From: Notospermus geniculatus
Lineage: Eukaryota > Nemertea > Pilidiophora > Heteronemertea > Lineidae
DNA length: 64,000 nucleotides
Assembly: GCA_002633025.1 (NCBI GenBank)
Contig: NMRB01000092.1
Coordinates: 576,416 to 640,415, forward strand
Reading direction: 5' to 3'
Below the pieces are notes generated by a model. That model searched no databases. It saw nothing but the letters and a program-made list of their open reading frames with translations, and was not told the DNA's origin. Both the position numbers and the translations under genes were made by a program. Shown here piece after piece: positions 11,071 to 21,261 of this stretch; position 1 is the stretch's first letter; each line of letters opens with the position of its first letter.

Positions 11071-11279
11071 TTCTTTTATTCACAAAGATTTTCTCTGGTT
11101 GGATGTAAGGACTTGTCCTGCTATCGAGTTTCTTTCCGCTGCCCAAACCAAACATCTATACCCCCAGCAACTAACTGCAGTCTCATGATCTGAACGTCAC
11201 TTCGTGAACCCGGTCGCCACCAGGCTTGTTTCTTCCACTATTTGTTTCCAAATTCTAAATACCGTATTGTGAATAAACT

Positions 11280-11930
11280 AGGAACTATACTCTAATTAGG
11301 CCTTCGTGTATACTATGTACATGTACAGTACATTACATACAGTGTCATGTAAAAAGACGTTTCCAAGCTAAAGATTTGTGATCATAAACGGATGTCCAGA
11401 AGTTCAATTTCGAGCTCATGATTTCCTTTAAAGCCACACTAGGCCTATATTCAATTCAGAAAATACTTCGTTCGCCGATGTTGGTGTAGTGTAAAATGTA
11501 CTATGCCTGCAGTTTTTTTCAATTTGTGCTGAAATGTATAGAGTTGATTCTTTGACGTAGACGTTTCAGGCAAGCATTTTGGGGACCTTCACGATGATAT
11601 GAGACCTCTACCCGAATTCTTCTAACACTTTGAAAATACCGTAAAACTCATTACAGAGGGCTTTAAAAGCGTTTGCCTGTTTCGTTCATTTGTTGCATTG
11701 TGATGGAATGATAGCAGTGTTCATCCAAATAAAATCGTCACGTTGAGATATAGTGAGAAAAGTATGAGATGACAAGGCTATACAAGTCCGTCTGAGACAC
11801 TGCTCAAGACTACCGCTGAACGCATACGCTGAAAGGACTCACCGAGCTGATATTTAGGAATTCCACAAAAACGGTATGTTCGTTGAAAATAAACCAGTGT
11901 ATATAAGGACAAACTCGTGTTGTAGCTGGT
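11280..11930 (+). promoter_or_regulatory. IgSF-A promoter region with TATA box
   Basis: This 650-bp stretch is repeated upstream of IgSF-B (about 19390-19780). The best preserved part is the proximal 70 bp, from GAAAATAAACCAGTG through the TATA box TATATAAG (11900-11907) and on to TGTAGCTGG. A TATA box preserved in both copies within an otherwise diverged alignment marks the likely core promoter, with initiation expected about 25-30 bp downstream, near 11932. In copy A a foldback element starts at that point. Confidence 0.6.
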
Positions 11931-11931
11931 A

Positions 11932-12819
11932 ATAGAGAGGTGCGCAACTTTCCGACTCCGACTTCAACTACCAGAATGAATTGCAGTCCGCTATGGACAT
12001 CCTTGATAAAAACGATTGGATAGACGTTTGCAAATCATAAAATGCCATAACTTTGTGGCAGAATAATTTCGACTCGTAATCGGAAGTGCACGTAAATCGC
12101 TAATATTATAGTCGTGTTTCAAGTCGTAACGACTAGGATAACACAGGGGTGGATCTAGGATTTGGCAAGGGCGGGTGTCCAATCCATCGAAAAGGGGCAC
12201 CTCAGGAGGGGGCGAAGCCCCCGACATGCGCGCCGACGCTCTCAGATGCATTTTCCCGGCATTTCAGGGCAAAACAAGTTGTGTAATTAAGTGTGCTTTT
12301 ATGACATGAGTGGCGTCGAGGATTTTACTTATAGTCAAAATGGACAACAAAGTGGAGGATACGTGCGTCAAAAGTAACCAGTATATTTTTAAAAATGCAG
12401 CTTAGACAAGTGATAGGCCGGGAAGACAAGCAGCACAATGTTGTCTAGTGCAAGGAGTTGGGACTACCGCAGATGCCCCTTGAGGCTCCTAATGGACACT
12501 ATGGGGCAATTAAAACAACCAGTTCAACTAAAAAACAACACATTTTAAAAACATGCACTTAAAAAAGGGCACCCTAAGCAAAAGGGCGGGTGTCCGGACC
12601 CCCTGGACCCCCCCCCCTGGATCCGCCCCTGTAACGACTTCAATATTCCTTATTTATCCGCACTTCCGATTTATTAGGCCAAATTTTTCCGCCTTCAATT
12701 TATGGTGTTTGACGAATTGAACACTTCTATCAAATCGTTTTTATCAAGAATGTCCATAGCGGACTGCAATTCATTCTCGTAGCTGAAGTCGGAGTCGGAA
12801 AGTTGCGCATCCTCTCTAT
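11932..12819. mobile_element. 888-bp foldback element in IgSF-A 5' region
   Basis: The ends are ATAGAGAGGTGCGCAACTTT at 11932 and the complement ending CCTCTCTAT at 12819. The arms continue through CCGACTCCGACTTCA and a segment around GAATTGCAGTCCGCTATGG. IgSF-B lacks the insertion: its promoter reads GTAGCTGGTATTATTTTTA without a break. A second, unrelated element sits inside it at 12144-12631. Confidence 0.85.
12144..12631. mobile_element. MITE with CAGGGG-GGATC termini
   Basis: The ends are CAGGGGTGGATCTAGGATTT at 12144 and CCTGGATCCGCCCCTG ending at 12631. Runs of C and G lie just inside the ends (CCCCCTGGACCCCCC, and GGGGGCGAAGCCCCC at about 12206-12220). Related termini recur at 34880-35056 and several times in 57350-57990. 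Confidence 0.75.
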
Positions 12820-13103
12820 TATTTTTTACCACATTTGGATACGGATTGTGTCAATCAAGTGCCTCTCGACCATGAACCGACTAGATACATTTACTCCAGG
12901 GAGCTGCAACTTTCCCTTTTCGACTTATTCTGGAAACAAAAGAGGCAGTAGATAAGGGCCATAGAATCAAAAATTCCCGATACTTCTGTTGCGAGAGTAG
13001 AGCTCATTAGAAATAGCGTGCTTGAGTCATAATGAAAATACATGTATCATTGAGATCACTTTGTAATAAAACTCTAGAAAATGCTACATGCATTTTCCAG
13101 GTT

Positions 13104-13170
13104 ATGAATCTTCTTGTCCGATTATGTTCAGTCTTAGTCATCTGTGGGACGTGGTCGCATATCTCAGAAG
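13104..13170 (+). CDS. IgSF-A exon 1: signal peptide
   Basis: The exon encodes MNLLVRLCSVLVICGTWSH plus a few residues, a typical signal peptide with a hydrophobic core, and ends at GAAG|GTAAGT in phase 1. The IgSF-B exon at 20051-20123 encodes a near copy. Confidence 0.85.
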
Positions 13171-16100
13171 GTAAGTAGGGCCTATCCGAAAAGGGACGAA
13201 AATTTTGTTTATACGATAGGCCTACTCATCCAGGAAGGTTTGGTGGATGGCTGTTGGTAAAAATGTCAGATTGTGCATGTTGAAAACCGATGACAGCATA
13301 CATTTATCAGATAGGCCTATTGCCGGCAGAACTCCGACTGTGCAGGAGGAGGCCCGTACCTCCGGTTCGGGTGAGGATCGTCAATGTGAAATCTATAGTA
13401 AACGGCGTAACAGCCCCCGGGAGCGTGCCGAATGAAAGGCGATTTGTACGAGGGCTGGCTATATGTCGATGATGTGCATGACAGCATACATTTATCAGAT
13501 ATTGCCGGGAGACCGGGCACGTAGACTGGTCCCCTGTCGTATCGCTCCGTTCCTCCACTACAACGACAGGCCGCGTCTGCCATGTTTGCCTGTTTTCTGA
13601 CACACGTATGCAAATGAGCAATAAAGACTCGTAACGTTGCGGGAGTCTCTAAAAATAGATGATGACTCATGGCGCGACCGTTGACCAATCACAGTTGACC
13701 AATCACATGCCGAGTTGGCGTTCAAAATGCCTGTCGTAGTAGTGAAGCGAGAACTACGACAGGGGACCAGTCTAACTGGGCACGAAGAAGCCTAACTCCC
13801 GCCCGTTCGGGGTAAGCCGGGATCGTCGATAGGGAGTTTTCGCAAACCTTGGGAAGAATCCCACGAACAAATTCATCATGGTTGTGTACAATATTGGACG
13901 ACACCATCAACACCCAGCCTCATGTCTTTTCTCCAGTGAATTGCCAGTTTACACTGACGGGGTTTCCTCATGCTGTGAAAGGGGCCACTCATATACTCAC
14001 GTGTAGATACCCAGGAGCTACTGCCTACGAATGGACAACTCCTGATGGTGCAACTCACGACACAGGAGTATTATATACCTTTACCGTTGACAGTGCAAAA
14101 CACGACGGTTTATGGAAATGTGAAGCAACTGTTGGTGGGATTAAAAAGACCATATCAGAAAATCTTCTCGTGTACTGTAAGTAATATCATTGAGAAAAAG
14201 TCTTAGTTCATCTAATGTAAGACACATGTCCGATACTTGATGATAAATGATGATAAAATACAAGGCGGAAAAATTATAAGGCGAGATTAGGAATTTTTGA
14301 TACAAGCGATCATTAAGAAAATGGCGCCCGCCATGGAGGGGGACAGACCGAAATGTCACCCCGAGAAGTTGACCGAGGCCGCCGAGGTCAACAATGTTTT
14401 TTCGAGGGGTGACATTTCGGTCTGTCCCCCGACATGAAAGGGTGCCATTTTCTATATCGTACCGGTGTACATGTATGTGTCACTACCCGTCTCTGCGGCT
14501 GTGCCCGGCAGCGGCGGAATGCGTGAAGACGACATTGTCGACCACGATTTGAAAAAAAAATTCCTTGCTAAAAAGCTGTGCTAGGCCTAGTCTAGGCCTA
14601 CTAAGTGAGTTAAATGACAAAGGAAAGGTGGTAATATTCTTCCAAATGCGATGTAGTATCATTCTGTTAGGCCTACATTGCGTGACAGTACTGTTAAACT
14701 TGTAAGTCCACTCCACGTGCGCAATGCTGCTGCGATTGAACTGGTACATGGTACATGAACCAGTAGCATGGTAGGCCTAGAATTTATGACTGTTGAACAT
14801 GCTGTTCCCTGTATTCCACTCAGCCTTTTTTCTGTATTCGTGATAAACATGCTGATACTACGCCAATCGACACCACAATAGGATTTAATCGGCGCTCGAT
14901 AGCCTAATATATATGCCACTTCAAATATTCGAAGCGGTCAAACGAAAAAGCGTCCGCCATTTTGTTTTCCGTGAGCGGTGGACATTGCATCTTGAGCGGG
15001 AGACATTGAAAAATGTTCACCGCTCACGTGACGCGTCTGGGCCAATCACATTCACGGATTCTCTCTTGAGGTACGATATAGCCTACAGATTCCACGAAAA
15101 CTTAATTCAAACGCACACGCCATGTATTTGTTTTAGGTCAAGGCCTATACGTGGCCTCTGCTTCCAACACTAGTCCTTCCATCGATGATCAACTTGAACT
15201 ATTTTGTCAATTGACAAATCCAAAGGGTGGATTGCTCCAGTGGAACCAACGTCTCTTCAATCGGTCAGGTGAGACAGGGATTGCCTGGGCAGACGCGGGG
15301 AAATGCAACATCAAACGTGGGACGGGCAACATAATATGGGCACCGGGAACAGACTGTCAAGTATCAAGAAAACTCAATAGATATTTCAATATTATCGTTA
15401 AGAAAGTGAGAGAATCAACTGCTGGATACTGGAGATGTATAGATTTCGGAAATACTGATTGCTTTAGCAGAGCTTTGAGGATAGACATAGCAAGTAAGTA
15501 AATGTGCGCTATTTTTTGAGCCCTCTGATCACGTCATCATTTGTTAATGTTCTTTAAGATTACCGTACTCAGGAAATATATAAGTAGGCCTACTTATGTC
15601 ATCAGTTACACTTAGTCTCTTAGGCCTATGCTTACCACAACAGTTGCCCGAGAGGCAAACGAAGGCCTACAACTCATATCATTATCACATCAAATTATCA
15701 TATGTCATATTCATTTTATGTTAGTGTTATATATACACTGTACATTGCTTATAATAGGCCTACACCAGTCGTTGGTTCATCTACAGATTCTGAAGATAAT
15801 ATTTTCATATCATGATTAATGAACAGCCAAGGAATTATGCTCGCATGATGCCGAACTAGCTAGCATCTCATACCCAACCAACCCGCACCCAACGAATGAT
15901 ACTTTCAGATTAATTACATGTATTGTTGTTGTCGGATATAATCTTGAAAAAAGATTGTTTGGTCATCCAACAACCCACAAAAGGTTTTCCTTATTTTGCT
16001 TTAGCCTTTTTGACTGTGTGTTAGTCAAGAATGGGGTTCATGACATGCCAAACACCAAGTAAAAAATCAGAACTATGACAGTGCACAAATTGCTTAATTT

Positions 16101-18635
16101 ATTGCTTACACCAAACTCAGGGCCTCCAAAGAATCCACCAACAATCACAGGTTTCAACAACCCCATCGTCGGCACCAACCACACTTTGACTTGTAACGCT
16201 TGGCAGCCATTCGCACGGCCGATGATTTATACTTGGTATAAAGACGGACTAAGGATATCATCAGGGAATGCATCAACTTGGTCCCTGAAGCCGGTTCTCA
16301 GAGATGCAGCAGGAAAATACAGATGTGAAGTTGTTGACACGATAAAGAAAGTGAAGGTTCAGGCGGAAGGGACACTTACAGTCTACTGTAAGTTTCGTTT
16401 TTCACGATGTATGTGCTGTTCGTGCACCGGACACGCAACTCTCTGATGGCAGTGACCACAGGCTGCTACCGAACTGAAATGTTTTCGACAGGCGTTTTAG
16501 ACAGAAACATATTTAGAACGGAGAAAGTTGAGCTTCCAAACCAGAAAAAATATTTGGCAGTTAGTTAGATTATACATGTACGTTTTTTTTCACGCAGGGA
16601 TTTTGGTGATTTTTCGAGATCTGAATTAAACGTTTGCAATTATCTTTCCTTATATTTCATTATCTTTCAGACTCAGCTATTTGGAACCCTTGGGTTGAAA
16701 AGGATGCATTTAAGCGTATTCACATCGGCCGGAGTATCAGCCTCACTCTGGACATTTTAGTCCATCCGCCTCCAACATCAATCGACTGGTACTTCGATGG
16801 GAACCTGACCTCACCACTGAACGCTGCAACCATAAAACAAAGTGAGACTACATGGATTATGACAATAACGTCTGTGACGATGGACAACTATGGGAACTAC
16901 ACAGCTAAAGTGACAAATCAAGCTGGAAGCAGCTTATTCCATTACGAGATGCCTTGTAAGTAATAGGAAAAGGACATAATGGGCCGTATTCTAGAAGCTT
17001 CCTTAAGTGTAAGGTTGACCTTTAGCTATTGTTTGCAGGGTAGAATACAAAAGATTAAGGTCGACCTTACACTTGAGGAAGCTTCTAGAATACGGCCCTA
17101 CGGGTCGTATTTTAGAACGTTCCTTAACGTTAAGGTAGACCTTAAGTCTATTGTAAAACCATCGAGAACAATAGATTTAAGGCGGACCTTAATGTTAACG
17201 AACGTTCTAAAATACGGCCCAATAACTTTAATTTTCTTTTCTAGAGTTTCAGATTGTTAAGTTCCACTTGAAAAAGACCCCGGTTGGGGTCGAAAATTCG
17301 TGAATTCTGGAGATTGACTTCTTGTTTATTATCATTTTGTGTGTCAATTTTGTGCTTTTTGTACCTTGGACCTTCAATAACTTTACCATTGAAAATCGGT
17401 TCACGTAACTGAATTGCATTTAGACGTGTATATCGAATGTAAATACTTTCAGAAAAAATAGAAAACTAATGAGTGTAAAAGTGTCAATAATTTTCTTTCT
17501 TAGTACCCCCTGACATGCCGACCGATTTGAAAGTCCTGGCAAAGGGCAAAACAACTCTTGTCGTTTGGTTCACCGCGGGTTTTGACGGAGGTGCACCGCA
17601 GACTTTCACCATAGAATACAAAGCGGAGAGTGTATCCACAACGATATTGTTCACAGGAATCAAGGAGGACGGGAAGGCAAAGACAATAACCGTCAACATC
17701 ACTGGTTTGTTTAAGGATTTCATTTACTACATCAGGGTCAAGGCCGTTAACTGCATTGGTTCAAGTAGTTACACTAAAGCTATCAAGATAAAGACTGGTA
17801 CCACGGCCCCTTTGACGACCACGGCCCCTTTGACGAATGAGACAGGTCAGTACCTCATGTGAATAATGGTGTTGTGTGAGGTCGACATCCCTCATCCCCA
17901 TGCAATTGAATTTCAACTGGAGAAAAAATAATGCCATCCCATACTCATTAATAACAACACCGCCCTGACTTACACCGCCCTGACTTACATGTATGACATC
18001 CGCATATATAACCGATGACGTAAACTTGGCCTGATATATCTTTGTCTCTTGGTCATTTATACTTTCAGACGACCCCAGCATGCCGGTTTGGCAGATTGTC
18101 GTCATCGTCGCGGCAGTTGTTGATGTCATCGTCGCGATAACAATTCTGTTGATTTATGTAATTAGGAAACATAATACAGGCGATCGTGGCGGTGCTGGCA
18201 AGGAGGTGAGCTACAGCTTTTTCCTTTTTATATTGTAATGCGGCTCAATGTTTTCGACTTTCCTCCAGCTGATTGCTCCGTCTCGCTAACCACTAAACCA
18301 CGCCGCTCCGGTACCCTACCTCATGACTCTATTAAGATCCTCGCGAAGAATGAATTGTAATTTATGCTGATGGACTGGTCATATGAAATCAGTGCTCCGC
18401 CCTTACCTCGCTCTCGCTACTACACGAATAGTGTCTTGTATTCGATTTTGAATTTTAATAACTGTATGATCTAAGACAATCGAAGCTTCTATTCCAGACG
18501 AACTATACAATGCCGGGGCCTAGACCTGCTACTATCGAAAGTGCCTATGATGAATTAGTATTGGAGAGACGAGTGGACACCGCGGCCAAACACACCAGTA
18601 ACGAGGATTTCGCCGAGTATGAGCAAATTATATGA
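13104..18635 (+). CDS. IgSF-A: type I membrane receptor, 4 Ig + FN3 + TM + tyrosine tail
   Basis: Eight exons can be joined at GT-AG sites: 13104-13170, 13937-14176, 15137-15493, 16121-16387, 16671-16955, 17504-17845, 18069-18205 and 18498-18635. They total 1833 bp, or 610 residues plus TGA. Every Ig and FN3 exon is a symmetric phase 1-1 module. Order: signal peptide, four Ig domains each with paired Cys and the D-x-G-x-Y/W-x-C signature or a variant, an FN3 domain, a Thr/Pro stalk, one membrane helix with a central Asp, and a tail of about 65 residues with three tyrosines. One of these, SAYDEL, fits the ITIM pattern. It should act at the cell surface as an adhesion or recognition receptor. 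I do not recognise a named orthologue; immune-type function is inference. The start was chosen because the ATG opens directly into a signal peptide matching the paralogue's. Confidence 0.85.
13524..13772. mobile_element. MITE in IgSF-A intron 1
   Basis: The ends GACTGGTCCCCTGTCGTA (13524) and TACGACAGGGGACCAGTC (ending 13772) are a perfect 18-bp inverted repeat. No coding capacity. Confidence 0.75.
13937..14176 (+). CDS. IgSF-A exon 2: Ig domain 1
   Basis: Eighty codons in phase 1-1 after a TTTTCTCCAG acceptor. The Ig pattern is visible as LTCRYP, then AYEWTTP, and DGLWKCEATV toward the end. IgSF-B has an exon of identical length (20524-20763). Confidence 0.85.
14318..14451. mobile_element. 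foldback element in IgSF-A intron 2
   Basis: The left arm AAAATGGCGCCC, then GGGGGACAGACCGAAATGTC, is matched in complement by GACATTTCGGTCTGTCCCCC and a terminal GGGTGCCATTTT. It is a compact hairpin of about 134 bp. Confidence 0.8.
14452..15136. other. remainder of IgSF-A intron 2
   Basis: Intronic sequence with many short palindromic TAGGCCTA words and no recognised exon or element. It contains a short hairpin with the arms TTTCCGTGAGCGGT and ACCGCTCACG near 14965-15030. Confidence 0.5.
15137..15493 (+). CDS. IgSF-A exon 3: Ig domain 2 (V-like)
   Basis: This exon has 119 codons, long for one Ig domain, as in V-type folds. It contains LELFCQLTNP, then LLQWNQRLF, and ESTAGYWRCIDF, the last carrying the Tyr-x-x-Cys signature. 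Extra cysteines (GKCNI, TDCQV, TDCFS) suggest one or more additional disulphides. The paralogous exon in IgSF-B is five codons shorter and clearly diverged. Confidence 0.8.
15494..16120. other. IgSF-A intron 3
   Basis: AT-rich intron with no recognised element. Confidence 0.5.
16121..16387 (+). CDS. IgSF-A exon 4: Ig domain 3
   Basis: Eighty-nine codons, phase 1-1. Ig signatures: HTLTCNAWQPF, YTWYKDG, and DAAGKYRCEVVD. This is the best conserved domain between the two paralogues, with almost identical nucleotides over its 3' two thirds. Confidence 0.85.
16671..16955 (+). CDS. IgSF-A exon 5: Ig domain 4
   Basis: Ninety-five codons, phase 1-1, after a TATCTTTCAG acceptor. The fold is seen in SISLTLDILVHP, IDWYFDG and MDNYGNYTAKVTNQAG. 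The two usual cysteines are replaced (Leu at the B-strand position and Ala at the F-strand position in YTAKV), so this is an I-set-like domain without the core disulphide. Confidence 0.75.
16981..17098. mobile_element. foldback element A in IgSF-A intron 5
   Basis: GGGCCGTATTCTAGAAGCTT at 16981 is matched by its complement ending GGCCC at 17098. The arms continue through CTTAAGTGTAAGG-like sequence. It is a 118-bp hairpin. Confidence 0.85.
17102..17220. mobile_element. foldback element B in IgSF-A intron 5
   Basis: GGGTCGTATTTTAGAACGTT at 17102 pairs with AACGTTCTAAAATACGGCCC ending at 17220. It abuts element A and has related but not identical ends. Confidence 0.85.
17504..17845 (+). CDS. 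IgSF-A exon 6: FN3 domain and stalk
   Basis: This exon has 114 codons, phase 1-1. The FN3 pattern is PPDMPTDLKVL, then TTLVVWFTAGFDGG, FTIEYKAE, and YYIRVKAVNCIGSSS toward the end. The C-terminal part is a Thr/Pro repeat (TTAPLTTTAPLT), a likely O-glycosylated stalk before the membrane. Confidence 0.85.
18069..18205 (+). CDS. IgSF-A exon 7: transmembrane helix with Asp
   Basis: The exon encodes a helix of about 25 hydrophobic residues (QIVVIVAAVVDVIVAITILL and following), ended by the stop-transfer residues RKH. An aspartate sits near its middle. The exon ends in phase 0 at GAG|GTGAGC. Acidic residues inside a helix are costly and, in vertebrate immune receptors, usually mark pairing with a basic residue in a partner chain. 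Confidence 0.8.
18236..18330 (-). mobile_element. possible tRNA-derived SINE fragment in IgSF-A intron 7
   Basis: On the minus strand the sequence reads GGTTTAGTGGTTAGCG, an A-box-like SINE head, preceded by GGAGCGGCG. A degenerate B-box region (AGTCGAAAACA) follows. It is too diverged for a tRNA gene. Confidence 0.4.
18498..18635 (+). CDS. IgSF-A exon 8: cytoplasmic tail and stop
   Basis: Forty-five codons plus TGA, in phase 0. Tyrosine motifs are NYTMP, SAYDEL (ITIM consensus S/I/V/L-x-Y-x-x-L/I/V) and AEYEQI (Y-x-x-I). The two Y-x-x-L/I boxes are separated by 20 residues, wider than a normal ITAM spacing. A polyadenylation signal AATAAA follows at 19093-19098. Confidence 0.75.
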   Translation, partial: TNYTMPGPRPATIESAYDELVLERRVDTAAKHTSNEDFAEYEQII

Positions 18636-19092
18636 GCCGAATCCTCTGCATAGAACTGAGACGATATCCTACGAAAACCAACCAGACGCAGGAGATACCG
18701 GAATGACGAGTTTACAATGTACGAGAATTTGCCGTCTGTGAAACCCAACTGACAAAATTTCGGAAATGACGGCAATGTCAAAAATTCGGTGGACGGTACA
18801 GACATTTTATAAGAAGAAAGCGGCAAAACTGGTACATGTAGAATGGTGAACCTATTTTATCATATAAGAGGGTTGTCAGGTGACGGCTACCGCAGCCCAG
18901 ATCCGTAGCATTCTGGACAGCTATCAATATCGTGTGTATAATAATAATATACGTACATGTAATGTACTGTTAGTAATATACCAGTACCTGCTTCGCAGTG
19001 AAGTCGGGCAATTCATTTTTTCTTCCACTATTTGTCTCCAGATTCTATTCCTCTGAATGGGACTTATTATTTCGTGAGCTTGATCTTGGGAC

Positions 19093-19098
19093 AATAAA
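19093..19098 (+). terminator. AATAAA polyadenylation signal of IgSF-A
   Basis: The hexamer lies 458 bp after the IgSF-A stop and before the duplicated promoter region of IgSF-B, a suitable place for the end of the IgSF-A transcript. No other support is available. Confidence 0.4.
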
Positions 19099-19389
19099 GG
19101 GAAAGGTCGAAATGAGACTTGGACTGTTGACTGGAGTTTCGACTGAAACTTTCGGATAAATTCTTCATAATTACGATATGGAAGCTCCGATTGAAAATTT
19201 GAAAATTTCTTCGTGTAAAATGACGTTGATATCAGTTTTAAAAAATATGCGATTGAAAGTCACGCTTTTTAATCGAAATTTTAAACTTTTGTCAAAAATG
19301 CAAGTTCATGATATTTTTGGTCTCAAAACGTTACTTGAGGCTCTACTGAAGATTTTGGGAAATATCTAAGTTTATTAGCTGTGCATTTA

Positions 19390-19785
19390 CTTATAAGGGT
19401 GTACATGTATACAGTACATTACAAAAGTCATGTAAAAGACGTTTCCCAGCTGAAGATTTGTAATCATAAACTGATGCATAGAAGCTCAATTTCCTACTCA
19501 TGATTTTCTTAAAAGCTTTTTGCCCTGTTTCATTCGTTTGTTGCATTGCGATGGAATAATAGCATTGTTTATCCTAATAAATTCGTCACGTTTTCTGCCT
19601 AATCAGGTTGAGAAATCGTGTGAGAAAGTAAAACTATTTGAGGACTAGACTTGCGAATACCGCTGTACGTATACGCTGAAAGGACTTACCGAGCTGATAT
19701 TTTACGAATTCCACAAAAATGGTATGTGAACTGAAAATAAACCAGTGTATATAAGGACAAACTCGTGTTGTAGCTGGTATTATTT
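19390..19785 (+). promoter_or_regulatory. IgSF-B promoter region with TATA box
   Basis: This paralogous stretch aligns with 11280-11930. The core is TATATAAG at 19748-19755 with the same downstream sequence (GGACAAACTCGTGTTGTAGC). It lacks the 888-bp foldback insertion found in IgSF-A. Confidence 0.6.
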
Positions 19786-20050
19786 TTATTACCTTTGGGT
19801 AAGGATTGCCTGCAATCAATCAAATGCCTCTTAGCCGAGAACAACGATGCAAGCTGTCTTTTCAGCAACTCTGTGGAGACCGAAGAGGTAGTAGATCAGG
19901 GGTACACATCAATAGGTCCCTCATGCTTCAGCTGCGAGAGTACAGTTCGCTATAGAAATGTTGTTTTCAAACCTTCTGGAAATGACTGGAAAGTGGTGTC
20001 AGTGATCCAATAAAATTCCTGGCAGAAAACGCAACATGGTTTTTCAGGTT

Positions 20051-20123
20051 ATGACTCTTCTTGTCCGTTTATGTTCAGTCATCGTCATCTTTGGGACGTG
20101 GTCATATACTAGTATCTCAGAGG
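20051..20123 (+). CDS. IgSF-B exon 1: signal peptide
   Basis: Encodes MTLLVRLCSVIVIFGTWSY and a few more residues, ending at GAGG|GTAAGT in phase 1, as in IgSF-A. Confidence 0.8.
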
Positions 20124-20523
20124 GTAAGTACCCCAAAAGGGACTTCTAAATTTTGTTTATTCTTATTCAAGAATTGTTTTGGTGACTAAGTGCATGGTGA
20201 AAACCCATGAAATCACGTAAAGATGAATACCTTGAACATTAAATGAGTCAAAATGGTCTTGCTAGAAATGGTCTGAGTTATTCCCAAGAACCAACCTGAG
20301 CGGAGGATGCTCACATCGATTTCATAGGCAGAGAAGTTGTGTACAAAAAGGCTTTAAGGCCAATGCACCATCAGTGGTAATCACCATTATGCTTATCTGT
20401 CGTCAGGGAGCAGTCGATATCAGCCTTTTTAGGTTGCAGAAGGTGTCCCTGGTCGAGCATGATGATGACAGTGGAACTCAATGACATCATCACAACATCT
20501 ATCTCCCTGTTTTTTTTCTCCAG

Positions 20524-20763
20524 TGACAGGCCAGTTTACCCTGACGGGTTTCCCTCATGCTGCGAAAGGAACCAATCATAAACTGACGTGTAAATATCCA
20601 GGAGGTACTGCCTATCAATGGACAACTCCTCGGGGCGGTCGTTCTATGAATGAGTCCGAGGTTACCTTTACAGTCGACGGTGAAAGGCACGATGGTTTAT
20701 GGAAATGTGAAGCAACTGTTGGTTTGGACCAAAAAAATATTTCAGAGAATCTCTTTGTGTACT
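20524..20763 (+). CDS. IgSF-B exon 2: Ig domain 1
   Basis: Eighty codons, phase 1-1. It contains KLTCKYPGG, AYQWTTP and DGLWKCEATV. Length equals the IgSF-A counterpart. Confidence 0.8.
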
Positions 20764-20797
20764 GTGAGTGTCAGAGTTATTGGGAAGAAGTATGGTC

Positions 20798-21261
20798 TAG
20801 GGAGGTTCAGATAACGTTCCGAGTCTCGACTCCGACTCCAGAGGATTCCTTTTTTGGGGAACTACGTCATCAAATAAAACGGGGTTTTCCAAAGCAATGG
20901 TGTTTATTCATTCAGGAGAACGAATAGAACCCGTCTTAGGTGGTAAATTTATCTCCGACTTGAAAAATCCGAATTTTAGCACCTCGGAGTCGGAGCGGGA
21001 GTGGGAGTCGGACCAGATCTTGTTATTAATAGTGAGGTTCAGATCTGGTCCGACTCCGACTCCCGCTCCGACTCCGAGTTACTAAAATTCGGGTTTTTCA
21101 AGTCAGATATAAGTTGACCACCCAGATGGGTTCTATTCGTTCTAGTGAATGAGAAAACACCATTGCTTTGGAAAACCCCGTTGTATTTGATGACGTAGTT
21201 CCCAAAAAAGGAGTCCTCTGGAGTCGGAGTCGAGACTCGGAACGTTATCTGAACCTCCCTA
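20798..21261. mobile_element. 464-bp long-arm palindrome (foldback) in IgSF-B intron 2
   Basis: TAGGGAGGTTCAGATAACGT at 20798 pairs with the complement ending CCTCCCTA at 21261. Arms of about 230 bp match nearly throughout, including GACTCCGACTCC runs at both the outer and inner ends, with a loop of only about 15 bp near 21025. TA lies at each end. IgSF-A has no such element at this position. Confidence 0.9.

Noticed and set aside
18498-18635. Canonical ITAM in the IgSF-A tail
   Set aside because: The two Y-x-x-L/I boxes are 20 residues apart, whereas ITAMs usually have 6-12. Only the ITIM-like reading of SAYDEL is kept.
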